DNA of 57,933 nt from Schleiferilactobacillus harbinensis DSM 16991. GTDB lineage: Bacteria > Bacillota > Bacilli > Lactobacillales > Lactobacillaceae. The translations under genes were made by a program, and so were the position numbers. Below the pieces are notes generated by a model. The model had not been told where the DNA came from and did not search any database. It was given only the letters and a program-made list of their open reading frames with translations. Numbering within the stretch: the first letter of the stretch is position 1; each line of letters starts with the position of its first letter. The stretch spans positions 1 through 57,933 of the forward strand of contig NZ_AUEH01000018.1 in assembly GCF_000425885.1 (NCBI RefSeq), given 5' to 3'. Shown in pieces: positions 25,740 through 34,283 of this stretch.

Positions 25740-27121
25740 CCGGGATGTTTAAGAAGGTACTGGTGGCCAACCGCGGTGAGATTGCCGTACAGATCATTCG
25801 CGCCCTCCACGAATTGGGGGTGCAGGCCGTCGCCATCTATTCCAGTGCAGATAAGGATGCCTTATTTGTTCAGTTGGCAGATGAAGCCATCTGTATCGGC
25901 GGTCCGCAGCCCGCGGATTCCTATTTGAACATGTCCCAGATCCTCAGTGCTGCCAATCTCACTGGGTGCGAGGCCATCCACCCGGGGTACGGCTTTTTGT
26001 CAGAAAACGCAGAGTTTGCCCGGTTATGCGCTGAATGCCATATGACCTTCATTGGCCCGTCGCCCACGGTCATCGACCGGATGGGGGACAAGGCCAATGC
26101 CCGGGAAACGATGAAGACCAGCGGCGTACCGGTGATTCCCGGTTCCGAAGGGACGTTGGCCGATGTGGCGACCGCGGTCCAAGTGGCGCAGCATATCGGC
26201 TATCCGATTTTGTTGAAGGCAGCCGAGGGTGGTGGCGGTAAAGGTATCCGCACAGTGCAAAGTGCCGCTGAACTGCCGGCCGCCTTTCGTGAAACCCAGC
26301 GAGAAGCCCGCCTGAACTATGGCGATGATCGGCTTTATATTGAAAAGCTGATCACCCATGCCAAGCACATTGAGATGCAGGTAATGGCTGACACCCAGGG
26401 GCACGTGGTTTACTTACCAGAACGGGACTGCTCGCTCCAGCGCCACCACCAGAAAGTGATGGAAGAAAGTCCCTGCCGGGAAATCACGCCGGCGGAACGC
26501 GCTAAGCTGGGGGCCATCGTAGTCCGGGCCTGTCAAAAAATCGGCTATACCAACACCGGCACATTTGAATTCCTGATGGATGCCAGCCACCACTTCTATT
26601 TTCTGGAAATGAATACCCGCTTGCAGGTGGAACATACTGTGTCGGAAGAAGTCACCGGGTTGGAACTGATTAAAGCGATGGTTCGGGTGGCGGCTGGCGA
26701 GGCCTTGCCGTTCACCCAAGCGGACGCCGCCGTCAAAGGGTATGCTTTGGAGTGCCGCATCAACGCGGAAGACCCGCGTCACGGTTTTCGGCCGTCCCCG
26801 GGCACACTGCATAAGCTGTATCTGCCCACCGGTACACTAGGCGTGCGGATCGATACCGGCGTGACCACCGGCAGCGTGGTGCCGCCTTATTACGACGCAA
26901 TGATTGCCAAACTGATCGTCCATGGCCAGGATCGGGCCACGGTGATCACCAAGATGCAGCGGGTGCTGGGGGAATGCCAGCTGATCGGCATTGCCAGCAA
27001 CCGAGATTTCTTATTAGCCCTGCTGGCGACGCCGGAATTCCAGGCGGGCACCGGCACCACCGATTTCATTACGACGGCGTTCTTACCGCGTTGGGAGGAG
27101 ACTGCGGATGTTACAGCCTAA
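25736..27121 (+). CDS. accC: Acetyl-CoA carboxylase, biotin carboxylase subunit
   Basis: This 461-aa ATP-grasp enzyme carboxylates biotin on AccB using ATP and bicarbonate. It has the KKVLVANRGEIAVQ start, the AEGGGGKGIR glycine loop, and the EMNTRLQVEHTVSE catalytic segment. ATG 25736 overlaps the previous stop; ATG 25745 gives the exact family start and is equally possible. Its end overlaps accD by 14 bases. Confidence 0.95.
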   Translation: MTGMFKKVLVANRGEIAVQIIRALHELGVQAVAIYSSADKDALFVQLADEAICIGGPQPADSYLNMSQILSAANLTGCEAIHPGYGFLSENAEFARLCAECHMTFIGPSPTVIDRMGDKANARETMKTSGVPVIPGSEGTLADVATAVQVAQHIGYPILLKAAEGGGGKGIRTVQSAAELPAAFRETQREARLNYGDDRLYIEKLITHAKHIEMQVMADTQGHVVYLPERDCSLQRHHQKVMEESPCREITPAERAKLGAIVVRACQKIGYTNTGTFEFLMDASHHFYFLEMNTRLQVEHTVSEEVTGLELIKAMVRVAAGEALPFTQADAAVKGYALECRINAEDPRHGFRPSPGTLHKLYLPTGTLGVRIDTGVTTGSVVPPYYDAMIAKLIVHGQDRATVITKMQRVLGECQLIGIASNRDFLLALLATPEFQAGTGTTDFITTAFLPRWEETADVTA

Positions 27122-27950
27122 GTTCACACCGCCCACCCCGGCGGAGTTGGCCAAGCGCCGGAGCGCAATTCCGGACCGGTTGACCCAACGCTGCCCGGTT
27201 TGCGGCAAGACGTTTTTCCGGTTTCAGGCGGGCCGCTTTATGATCTGTCCGAATTGCGGCTACGCCCTGCGGATCACGGCGCGGAAGCGGGCCAAATTAC
27301 TGTTTGACCGCTTCGCAGAGACCCACAAAGACATCACGGTGCCGGACCGGTATACCGATCCGGCTTACCGGGAGAAAATTGCTCAGGCCAAGAAGAAAAC
27401 CAAGCTCAAGGAAAGTGTCTTGACCGGTTGGGCGACGATCAGCGACCAGCATTTCGCGGCGGGCATCATGGATCCGTTCTTCATCATGGGCTCATTGGGC
27501 AGCGCCACGGGAGAGAAAATCACCCGGCTGTTTGAAGAAGCCACCGCAGCCAAAGCACCAGTGGTCCTCTTCACCACGTCCGGCGGAGCCCGGATGCAAG
27601 AGGGTATCATGTCCCTAATGCAAATGGCGAAAGTCTCAGCGGCGGTTGCGGCGCACAGTGCGGCGGGCTTGTTGTACATCACCGTGTTATGCGATCCCAC
27701 TACCGGCGGAGTAACGGCGTCCTTTGCCATGCAAGGGGACATCATTCTGGCCGAGCCGCATGCCCTGGTCGGCTTTGCCGGCCGGCGGGTGATTGAGCAG
27801 ACGATTCACGAATCCTTGCCCAATGACTTTCAGCGGGCGGAGACGGTATTACAGCATGGCTTCATCGACGCCATCGTCCCTCGGGATCAGCAAAAGGACG
27901 TGCTGGCGCGCTTGCTGCGCTGGCACCAGCCCCAGGAGGCAGCGGTATGA
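27108..27950 (+). CDS. accD: Acetyl-CoA carboxylase, carboxyltransferase beta subunit
   Basis: This 280-aa subunit, with AccA, moves the carboxyl group from biotin to acetyl-CoA. It has the N-terminal four-Cys zinc ribbon (CPVCGK and CPNCGY, about residues 26-50) and the crotonase-like core with TSGGARMQEG. It overlaps both accC and accA, consistent with matched synthesis. Confidence 0.95.
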   Translation: MLQPKFTPPTPAELAKRRSAIPDRLTQRCPVCGKTFFRFQAGRFMICPNCGYALRITARKRAKLLFDRFAETHKDITVPDRYTDPAYREKIAQAKKKTKLKESVLTGWATISDQHFAAGIMDPFFIMGSLGSATGEKITRLFEEATAAKAPVVLFTTSGGARMQEGIMSLMQMAKVSAAVAAHSAAGLLYITVLCDPTTGGVTASFAMQGDIILAEPHALVGFAGRRVIEQTIHESLPNDFQRAETVLQHGFIDAIVPRDQQKDVLARLLRWHQPQEAAV

Positions 27951-28726
27951 CGACTAATCAGCAGCACGAGGCATATGCAGCAGTTCAAGCGGCCCGCTCG
28001 ACGGCTAAAATTCAAATCCAGACCCTGATCGATGATCTCATCGCGGATTTCTTCCCCTTGCATGGCGATCGCGCCGGTGGGGACGATCCAGCTGTGATTG
28101 GCGGGATCGGTCAATTGGCTGATTTGCCGATCACAGTGGTTGGGATTCAGAAGGGCCGCACGACTCAGGAAAATATCGAACGCCACTTTGGCAGTGCTTT
28201 GCCAGAGGGCTACCGCAAATCACTGCGGCTGATGAAGGAAGCGGCCAAATTTCACCGGCCGGTCCTGGCCTTGATCAATACGCCAGGCGCCTTTCCCGAC
28301 AAGCATTCGGAGGACTTCGGCCAAGGCGAGGCGATTGCCCGCTGTCTTTTAGAAGGCATGCAGCTGCCCACCCCGATTCTCAGCGTGATTGTTGGTGAGG
28401 CTGGCAGCGGCGGAGCGTTGGCCTTGGCCTGCGGCGATGATATTTGGATGTTTGAACACAGCACATACTCGATCCTTTCCCCGGAAGGGTACGCCAGCAT
28501 CATGTGGAAGGACGCGACTCGGGCCCCCGAGGCCGCCGTGAAATTAGGCCTCACGCCTAAAGAACTTTTAGCAGAACACATTGTGGACCGGGTGATCACC
28601 GAAGTGACCAATGCCGCGCAGGCCAAGGATTTAGCGACTGCCCTGCATGCCCGGTTCACCGCCCTGATGGCTTTGCCCACCGCCGAATTACTGGCTCGGC
28701 GCCAAGCCCGTTATCGAAAATTCTAG
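27947..28726 (+). CDS. accA: Acetyl-CoA carboxylase, carboxyltransferase alpha subunit
   Basis: This 259-aa subunit forms the carboxyltransferase with AccD. The core motifs LINTPGAFPDKHSEDFGQGE and VVGEAGSGGALA-like VGEAGSGGALALA are present. It is shorter at the N terminus than the enterobacterial protein, as is usual in lactobacilli. The ATG overlaps the accD stop. Confidence 0.95.
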   Translation: MTTNQQHEAYAAVQAARSTAKIQIQTLIDDLIADFFPLHGDRAGGDDPAVIGGIGQLADLPITVVGIQKGRTTQENIERHFGSALPEGYRKSLRLMKEAAKFHRPVLALINTPGAFPDKHSEDFGQGEAIARCLLEGMQLPTPILSVIVGEAGSGGALALACGDDIWMFEHSTYSILSPEGYASIMWKDATRAPEAAVKLGLTPKELLAEHIVDRVITEVTNAAQAKDLATALHARFTALMALPTAELLARRQARYRKF

Positions 28727-28743
28727 AAAGTAGGCAAAAATTA

Positions 28744-29502
28744 ATGGCAGGATTATTGACTGGTAAACAGATCGTCGTCATGGGGGTGGCTAACCCGCGC
28801 AGTATCGCCTGGGGCTGTACCCAAGCGATGCACGACCAAGGGGCGACTGTGATTTTGACATACCAAAATGACCGCATCAAAAAGAGTTTGGCCCGGTTTG
28901 TCCCTGATGACTACCCGCTGATCGAGTGCGACGTGGCCGATGATCAAAACATTGAAGCAGCCTTCCAAGAAATCGGCGAACGGTTCGGCAAAGTGGATGG
29001 CGTGCTGCACGCCATTGCCTATGCCGATCGAGAGACCTTGCAAAACGGTTTGGTGCACACGACTAAAGACGGCTATGATTTGGCCCAAAATGTCAGTGCG
29101 TATTCCTTTATTGCCGTGGCCCGCTATGCCCAGACGATCCTGAATGATCCGGCTGGTTTGGTGACATTGACCTACTTTGGTTCTGAACGGGCGATTCCCA
29201 ATTACAACATGATGGGCGTGGCCAAAGCGGCGCTGGAAAGCAGCATGCGGTACTTAGCTGCCGAATTGGGCGAACAGCACATTCGGGTGAATGCTATTTC
29301 GGCGGGGGCCGTGAAGACGCTGGCCGTGACGGGGATCAAACATCATGGCGAACTGTTGAAGCTATCCCAGGAACGGACTGTGGACGGCGAGAGCGTGACG
29401 ACGGCAGAAATCGGCAACGTAGCGGCATTCTTGATGTCCGATTTGGCCACCGGCGTGACCGGCGATGTGATCTATGTCGATAAGGGTGTGCATCTCAGCT
29501 GA
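28744..29502 (+). CDS. fabI: Enoyl-ACP reductase FabI
   Basis: This 252-aa NADH-dependent enoyl-ACP reductase completes each elongation round. It has the VMGVANPRSIAWG cofactor segment and the YNMMGVAKAALE catalytic Tyr-Lys region. The presence of FabI rather than FabK suggests triclosan sensitivity. A weak AGTAGG precedes the ATG 18 bases after accA. Confidence 0.94.
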   Translation: MAGLLTGKQIVVMGVANPRSIAWGCTQAMHDQGATVILTYQNDRIKKSLARFVPDDYPLIECDVADDQNIEAAFQEIGERFGKVDGVLHAIAYADRETLQNGLVHTTKDGYDLAQNVSAYSFIAVARYAQTILNDPAGLVTLTYFGSERAIPNYNMMGVAKAALESSMRYLAAELGEQHIRVNAISAGAVKTLAVTGIKHHGELLKLSQERTVDGESVTTAEIGNVAAFLMSDLATGVTGDVIYVDKGVHLS

Positions 29503-29504
29503 GG

Positions 29505-30281
29505 ATGTCCTTAGATTCGACCGCCATCGCGGCCTGGCAAGCCGGCCCCCGACTGCCGCTTACAGTATTCCGGAAAATACCGTCTACGAATGGGTATGCC
29601 AAGACGTACGCTGCCAGCCATGCCGTCACGACAGCGCAAGCATTTTTGGCTGAAGAACAAACGGCCGGGTACGGCAAACGCGGCCGCACTTTTTATTCAC
29701 CGCCGGCTACTGGCGTATACCTGAGTTTGCTAGTGCCTGCTGCGACGGTGACGCCGCTGGCGCCAGGACTGCTTACCACCGGTACAGCAGTCGCTGTCGT
29801 CACGGTGTTGCAGTGCTTCTTTCCAGCGGCCTTGTTTCACGTGAAATGGGTGAACGACATTCTGGTGGATAATAAAAAATGCGGCGGTATTTTGGTGGAA
29901 CAAACGCACCAGGCCGTCGTCATCGGGATTGGGTTGAACTTATTCACGCCGCAGTTTCCGGCGGCGATTCAGACCAAGGCGGGGGCGGTGACCGAGCAGC
30001 CCGTGGACCGCAACATTGTGATTGCGGGTCTGCTGGATGCCCTGCAGGCACTGTTACCGGATTATCACACGGGCATGTTCTTGCCCGCTTATCGGGCACT
30101 GGCCCCCATGTTGGGCCGACCTGTGACCGTCCAAGTTGGCGAAACTGTTCTCGCTGGCACCGCCACAGCAATCAATACTGCCGGGGCATTGGTGGTGACT
30201 GCTGCTGACGGTCAGCAGCATGTACTGACGGCTGGTGAAGTGACCAAGGTCACACTGCCGGCAAATGATTATAAGGGGTGA
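29505..30281 (+). CDS. birA: Biotin-[acetyl-CoA carboxylase] ligase, single-domain
   Basis: This 258-aa enzyme attaches biotin to Lys126 of AccB through biotinyl-AMP. Seen are GYGKRGRTF (biotin loop) and KWVNDILV (about residues 113-120) and a C-terminal SH3-like domain. It starts directly with the catalytic domain, so it lacks the N-terminal DNA-binding domain and should not act as a repressor. It starts three bases after fabI. Confidence 0.93.
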   Translation: MSLDSTAIAAWQAGPRLPLTVFRKIPSTNGYAKTYAASHAVTTAQAFLAEEQTAGYGKRGRTFYSPPATGVYLSLLVPAATVTPLAPGLLTTGTAVAVVTVLQCFFPAALFHVKWVNDILVDNKKCGGILVEQTHQAVVIGIGLNLFTPQFPAAIQTKAGAVTEQPVDRNIVIAGLLDALQALLPDYHTGMFLPAYRALAPMLGRPVTVQVGETVLAGTATAINTAGALVVTAADGQQHVLTAGEVTKVTLPANDYKG

Positions 30282-30289
30282 CATTCCAC

Positions 30290-30829
30290 GTGAAACATAA
30301 GGATATTGCTATTATCAGTCTGTTTATTGCATTATTGATCGCATTAGGCTTCATTCCGCCGTTACCGGTGGGATTTCTACCCGTGCCGATCGTCTTGCAG
30401 AATTTGGGCGTACTCTTGGCGGCGGCGCTGTTAGGCCCTAAGCGGGGCACGATCGTAGTCGCCCTGTTCTTCTTGCTCGTCTTGGTTGGATTGCCCGTGC
30501 TGTCCAGCCGCAGTGCTGGTATCGCCGTTTTCTATGGGCCCAGCGGCGGCTTCCTATGGGGGTGGCTGTTGGCACCAGCAATTTATGGTCTGGGCGACCG
30601 ACTGTTGGGCACGCATCACGGGCTTTGGCAGCGGGGGATTCTGCTCTGGCTGAGTGGTGCCGTGCTGGTGGATGGCTTGGGTGCTCTGTGGCTCAGCATT
30701 GGCCTGCACATGCCGTTGACCAGTGCCTTGATGGCCAGTCTGATTTTCATTCCTGGCGACACACTCAAGACTGTGTTGGCCACTTTGGTAGCCGAACGCG
30801 TCCAGCACGCGTTACCGGTGCACGACTAA
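30290..30829 (+). CDS. bioY: Biotin transporter BioY
   Basis: This 179-aa membrane protein is the substrate-binding S component of a biotin ECF transporter. It has about six helices and the PIVLQNLGVLLAAALLGPKRG and GPSGGFLWGW segments of BioY. I prefer GTG 30290, with AAGGGG about 11 bases upstream, over GTG 30278, whose ribosome binding site would overlap it. Being last in the operon it supplies the cofactor for AccB. No EcfAAT genes are nearby, so it probably uses a shared energising module. Confidence 0.92.
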   Translation: MKHKDIAIISLFIALLIALGFIPPLPVGFLPVPIVLQNLGVLLAAALLGPKRGTIVVALFFLLVLVGLPVLSSRSAGIAVFYGPSGGFLWGWLLAPAIYGLGDRLLGTHHGLWQRGILLWLSGAVLVDGLGALWLSIGLHMPLTSALMASLIFIPGDTLKTVLATLVAERVQHALPVHD

Positions 30830-30871
30830 AACGGGTTTCGGCGGCCATTTCTGGTCGTCAAAACCCTCTGA

Positions 30872-30913
30872 TAAAAAGAGAACTGCCGATTTTTCGGTCA
30901 GTTCTCTTTTTTT
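30872..30913 (+). terminator. Terminator of the fab operon
   Basis: AAAGAGAACTGCCGA pairs with TCGGTCAGTTCTCTTT (one bulge, loop TTTT) and is followed by a run of T. It ends the 11-kb fatty-acid and biotin unit just before the convergent dehydrogenase gene. Confidence 0.9.
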
Positions 30914-30916
30914 GCA

Positions 30917-31825
30917 TTAGGCTAACGTTGTGGTTCTGCCTTCGCCGGTTAAAAAGCCGGATTGCATATATTCGGGATTCGGGTAGTGATAGAAGCCCTG
31001 GCCGCTTTCCATCCCCAGATACCCGCGGTTGATTCGGTCCTTGATCTTCGCCGCTACAGCGATGGATACGGGATCGGTTTGTTGGGAGAAGATTTCGTAT
31101 GAGGTCCGCAGTCCAACAACATCGATGACCGCAAATGGCCCGCGGGGAGCACCGGTAGCCAGCATCCAAACGCGATCAATGGTGTGGGCATCGGCTACGT
31201 CGGTTCCCCAGAGTTTATACGCTGCGTTCAGGAAAGGCACCAGCAGCGAGTTCAAAATGTATCCCGGCTGTTCCTTGTGCAGAATCACCGGAATCATGCC
31301 GATTTCCCGGCTGAAATCGAAGAGGGCATTGACGACACCCATGTCGGTGCCCGGGTGGCCCATAATTTCCACGGTATTGCGCAGCCAGATGGTATTGGCA
31401 AAATGCAGGGCCAAGTATTTATCCGGCCGGCCGGTATCGGCCGCAAACGTGGAGGGCAGGAACGTGGAAGAGTTGGTCGCAATTAAGGCTTTTTCTGGCA
31501 ATAACGGGGCGAGTTGCTGATAAAATGCCTTCTTGATTTTAGGCACTTCTGGAATCGATTCGATCACTAAGTCCACATCCGCCGCGGCGGCGGGCATGTC
31601 TTTCGTTAATTGGATCCGGCTCTCCGCCTGATCCGTCATTTCCGGGGTCGCCCGCAGGTCGAATTAGTAGGACGGAGATAATTTTTCGATCCGTTCCCGC
31701 GCCTGCATCAAGGCCTCATCACTGATGTCGTAGAGAATGACGTCTTTGCCGTGGAAGGCTGCCTGGTAGGCAATTTGGCTGCCCAGCGTCCCGCCGCCAG
31801 CCACCATGATTTTTTTAAGAGTCAT
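30917..31825 (-). pseudogene. 3-hydroxyacyl-CoA dehydrogenase with in-frame stop
   Basis: From ATG 31825 the reading frame gives a Rossmann N terminus (KKIMVAGGGTLGSQIAYQ, residues 4-21) and then meets TAA at codon 54 (31664-31666). The same frame continues with no shift into 240 more codons carrying NSSTFLPSTFA, the catalytic HFANTIW His segment and the C-terminal dimer domain. The domain order is that of the 3-hydroxyacyl-CoA dehydrogenase family; the total length of 302 codons is normal. A point change to a stop is the simplest view; read-through or sequencing error are alternatives. The downstream ATG at 31639 would make a protein lacking the NAD-binding motif. Confidence 0.85.
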
Positions 31826-31849
31826 GAAAACACCCACTTTCTAAATGAT

Positions 31850-31898
31850 TAAAAGCGCTTACATAACTCTATTATAACTCTTGTGCAGTAATTGGCAA
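31850..31898 (-). promoter_or_regulatory. Promoter and cre site of the dehydrogenase
   Basis: On the minus strand TTGCCA (31893-31898), a 16-base spacer and TATAAT (31871-31876) form a strong sigma-A promoter. Immediately downstream, ATGTAAGCGCTTTTA (31850-31864) matches the CcpA cre consensus at 14 of 15 positions. Carbon catabolite repression is inferred. Confidence 0.78.
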
Positions 31899-31912
31899 TA
31901 CAAGAAAGACGG

Positions 31913-32554
31913 TTATTTACGGCCGCTGAGCGGCGTAATTTCGGCCCACTTGATTTGCTTATCCCGCCAGTAATAGTCCCGGTCATGCTGGTTGATCGGG
32001 CGGTGTACTTGACACGGGTTGCCAAAGGCGATGACGTTAGCCGGGATATCGTGGGTGACCACACTGTCGGCCCCGATGACCGAGTTATCGCCGATCGTCA
32101 CCCCAGGCAGGACGATGACCCCGGCCCCCAGCCAGCAGTTGGCCCCGATCTTGACCGGCATGTTGTACTGGTAGGCTTTTTCCCGCAATTCCGGCAGGAT
32201 CGGGTGGCCCGCTGTGGCCAGGGTGACGTTGGGGCCGAGCATGGTGTGGCTGCCCACATCGATGCGGGTGTCGTCCACTAAAGTCAAATTGAAGTTGGCA
32301 TAGACATCATGGCCAAAATGGGCGAAATAGCCGGCCCAATTGGCGTGCAGCGGCGGTTCAATGTAGCAATTATCGCCGATTTCCGCGAACATATCGTGGA
32401 GCAGGACCGCCCGCCGGGCCATCTCTGTCGGCCGGGTTTGGTTGAAGTCGTACAGTTTATCCAGTGCTTTGAATTGTTCTTGCATGATGGCGTCGCCGTT
32501 AGGCAGGTATAAATCGCCAGAGTGCATTTTTTCTTGTTCAGACATTTGGGTCAT
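31913..32554 (-). CDS. Maltose/galactoside O-acetyltransferase family
   Basis: This 213-aa left-handed beta-helix acetyltransferase resembles Maa/LacA, which acetylate sugars with acetyl-CoA. It has the N-terminal Mac domain (HSGDLYLPNGDAIMQEQ region), hexapeptide repeats, the catalytic His in TAGHPILPELR and the terminal GNPCQVHR segment. A longer frame to 32620 exists; the ATG at 32554 with AAAGGCGG upstream matches the family start. It is a separate unit from the dehydrogenase downstream. Sugar substrate unknown. Confidence 0.9.
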   Translation of the reverse strand: MTQMSEQEKMHSGDLYLPNGDAIMQEQFKALDKLYDFNQTRPTEMARRAVLLHDMFAEIGDNCYIEPPLHANWAGYFAHFGHDVYANFNLTLVDDTRIDVGSHTMLGPNVTLATAGHPILPELREKAYQYNMPVKIGANCWLGAGVIVLPGVTIGDNSVIGADSVVTHDIPANVIAFGNPCQVHRPINQHDRDYYWRDKQIKWAEITPLSGRK

Positions 32555-32776
32555 GGCAGGTCCGCCTTTCTTTGAATCCGGTATCATCAGTGTAGCACAA
32601 GTCGGTTTGTGACTATTCAATGACCAAAGTTTGAAACGTTAGTGACCTAGACCAGTTTTAAGCCCCGGTTAAGGTTGGCTGATTATGCTCGATCTATTCA
32701 CTTAGTTAGACCTGGCGCCGATGTCGCGTTCGCTCCTGGCGAACGAGGGACGCACACTTTCAAGGAGATGGATCGC

Positions 32777-33598
32777 ATGGATAATGTCACCACGATTACC
32801 ACGCCAGAGACGGCCCGCCGCCATTGGCGGTTCCCAATGGCCCAATTGCTGCCCTGGCTGCTGCCGGTCACGTTCCTCGCCCTGTGGCAGCTCAGCGTCA
32901 GCAGCGGCCTGATCACCAGCAGTTTGGTCCCGTCGCCCTGGGCGGTTTTCCAAGACGGAGTAGACCTGTGGCAAGCGGGTACGTTGCCGACCAATATCAG
33001 TATCAGCTTGTACCGGGCCACGGTGGGCTTCGTCATTGGCGGCGGGCTCGGCTTCCTGCTCGGGCTGCTCAATGGCTTATCTAAGCGCAGCCGGGCACTG
33101 CTGGATACACCGCTGCAAATGCTGCGCAACATTCCTCATTTATCGCTGATTCCTGTCGTTATCATTCTGCTGGGCATTGGTGAAACGGCCAAGATTTCGC
33201 TAGTTGCTATCGGCGTTTTATTTCCGATTTACATTAATACTTATCACGGTATCGCCAACAGCGATTCGGAATTGCTGGAGATGGGCCGCAGTTACGGTCT
33301 ATCGAAATGGCAGCTGTTTAGTAAGATTATTTTCCCCGGCGCCTTGCCGACCATCCTGATGGGAGTCCGCTACGGACTGGGGATCATGTGGACCACGCTG
33401 ATTGTCGCTGAAACCATGTCTTCCAATTCCGGCATCGGCTATATGGCGACCAACGCGCAGGAATTCATGGATATGAAGACCGTCCTGCTCTGTATCGTAC
33501 TCTATGCGCTGCTGGGCAAGCTGTCTGACCTGATTGCCAAGGGATTGGAGAGTACTTTTCTCGCTTGGCGGACGAAAGGGGTGACCATTAATGACTGA
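32777..33598 (+). CDS. ABC importer permease, SsuC/TauC type
   Basis: This 273-aa permease belongs to the nitrate/sulfonate/taurine importer family. About six helices are seen and the EAA loop is present (LEMGRSYGLSKWQLFSKIIFP split as GRSYGLSKWQLF, near residues 184-195). The ATG at 32777 is chosen because AAGGAG is ten bases upstream; the longer frame to 32675 lacks support. It begins a five-gene unit. Upstream, 32600-32776 contains a GTTCGC/GCGAAC hairpin but no riboswitch I recognise. Confidence 0.88.
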   Translation: MDNVTTITTPETARRHWRFPMAQLLPWLLPVTFLALWQLSVSSGLITSSLVPSPWAVFQDGVDLWQAGTLPTNISISLYRATVGFVIGGGLGFLLGLLNGLSKRSRALLDTPLQMLRNIPHLSLIPVVIILLGIGETAKISLVAIGVLFPIYINTYHGIANSDSELLEMGRSYGLSKWQLFSKIIFPGALPTILMGVRYGLGIMWTTLIVAETMSSNSGIGYMATNAQEFMDMKTVLLCIVLYALLGKLSDLIAKGLESTFLAWRTKGVTIND

Positions 33599-34283
33599 GC
33601 CATTAGTCACTTTACAGAATTTAGAGAAGCGCTACGGCCATCGCATGGCGATTCACGACGTAAGCCTGCAGCTGTACCCCGGCGAAGCGGTTGCTCTGGT
33701 CGGGATGAGCGGCGGCGGGAAGAGCACAATTATGCGCCTGATCGCCGGGTTAGAAAAGCCGACGGGCGGCCGCTTGACATACCAAGATCCGGCCCCCGTG
33801 ATGCGGGTGATGTACCAAGATGATCGGCTGCTGCCGTGGCTCACGGTGCAGGACAATGTCGGTTTCGGCCAGCACGGACAATGGGTCACGGACCTATTGG
33901 CGGCGGTCGGGTTGAGTGAAGCCGCTGAGCAGTACCCCGCCCAACTCTCCGGCGGCCAGCGGCAGCGGCTCGCTTTAGCCCGGGCATTACTGGCCAAGCC
34001 GCAGCTGCTGCTATTGGATGAACCCCTGGGCGCCTTGGATGCTTTGACTCGGCGTAAAATGCAGGATCTGATCATGCGCATCTGTGCGGAGCGGCACCTA
34101 TCATCGCTGCTCATTACCCATGATGTTCAAGAGGCAGCCCGGATGGCCGATTGGATCATTGTTGTCAAAGATGGTACGAACGTCTATCAAACCGCTGGCG
34201 CCAAAGGTCAAGAGGCAGCGACCGTGGCGAAAGTCGGCGAAGATGTGTTACGGGTGATTTTGGATGAGCAGGTGAGGGCATGA
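33591..34283 (+). CDS. ABC importer ATPase, SsuB/TauB type
   Basis: This 230-aa ATPase energises the importer. It has Walker A GMSGGGKST (about 38-46), LSGGQRQRLALARAL signature, LLLLDEPLGALDALTR Walker B and the LLITHDVQEA switch. The domain is short and lacks a long C-terminal regulatory extension. It overlaps the permease gene by eight bases and the acyltransferase gene by four. Confidence 0.92.
   Translation: MTEPLVTLQNLEKRYGHRMAIHDVSLQLYPGEAVALVGMSGGGKSTIMRLIAGLEKPTGGRLTYQDPAPVMRVMYQDDRLLPWLTVQDNVGFGQHGQWVTDLLAAVGLSEAAEQYPAQLSGGQRQRLALARALLAKPQLLLLDEPLGALDALTRRKMQDLIMRICAERHLSSLLITHDVQEAARMADWIIVVKDGTNVYQTAGAKGQEAATVAKVGEDVLRVILDEQVRA

Noticed and set aside
32640-32776. Riboswitch before the sulfonate-type importer operon
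   Set aside because: Only a small GTTCGC/GCGAAC hairpin is visible; no known S-box, T-box or other conserved core was recognised.
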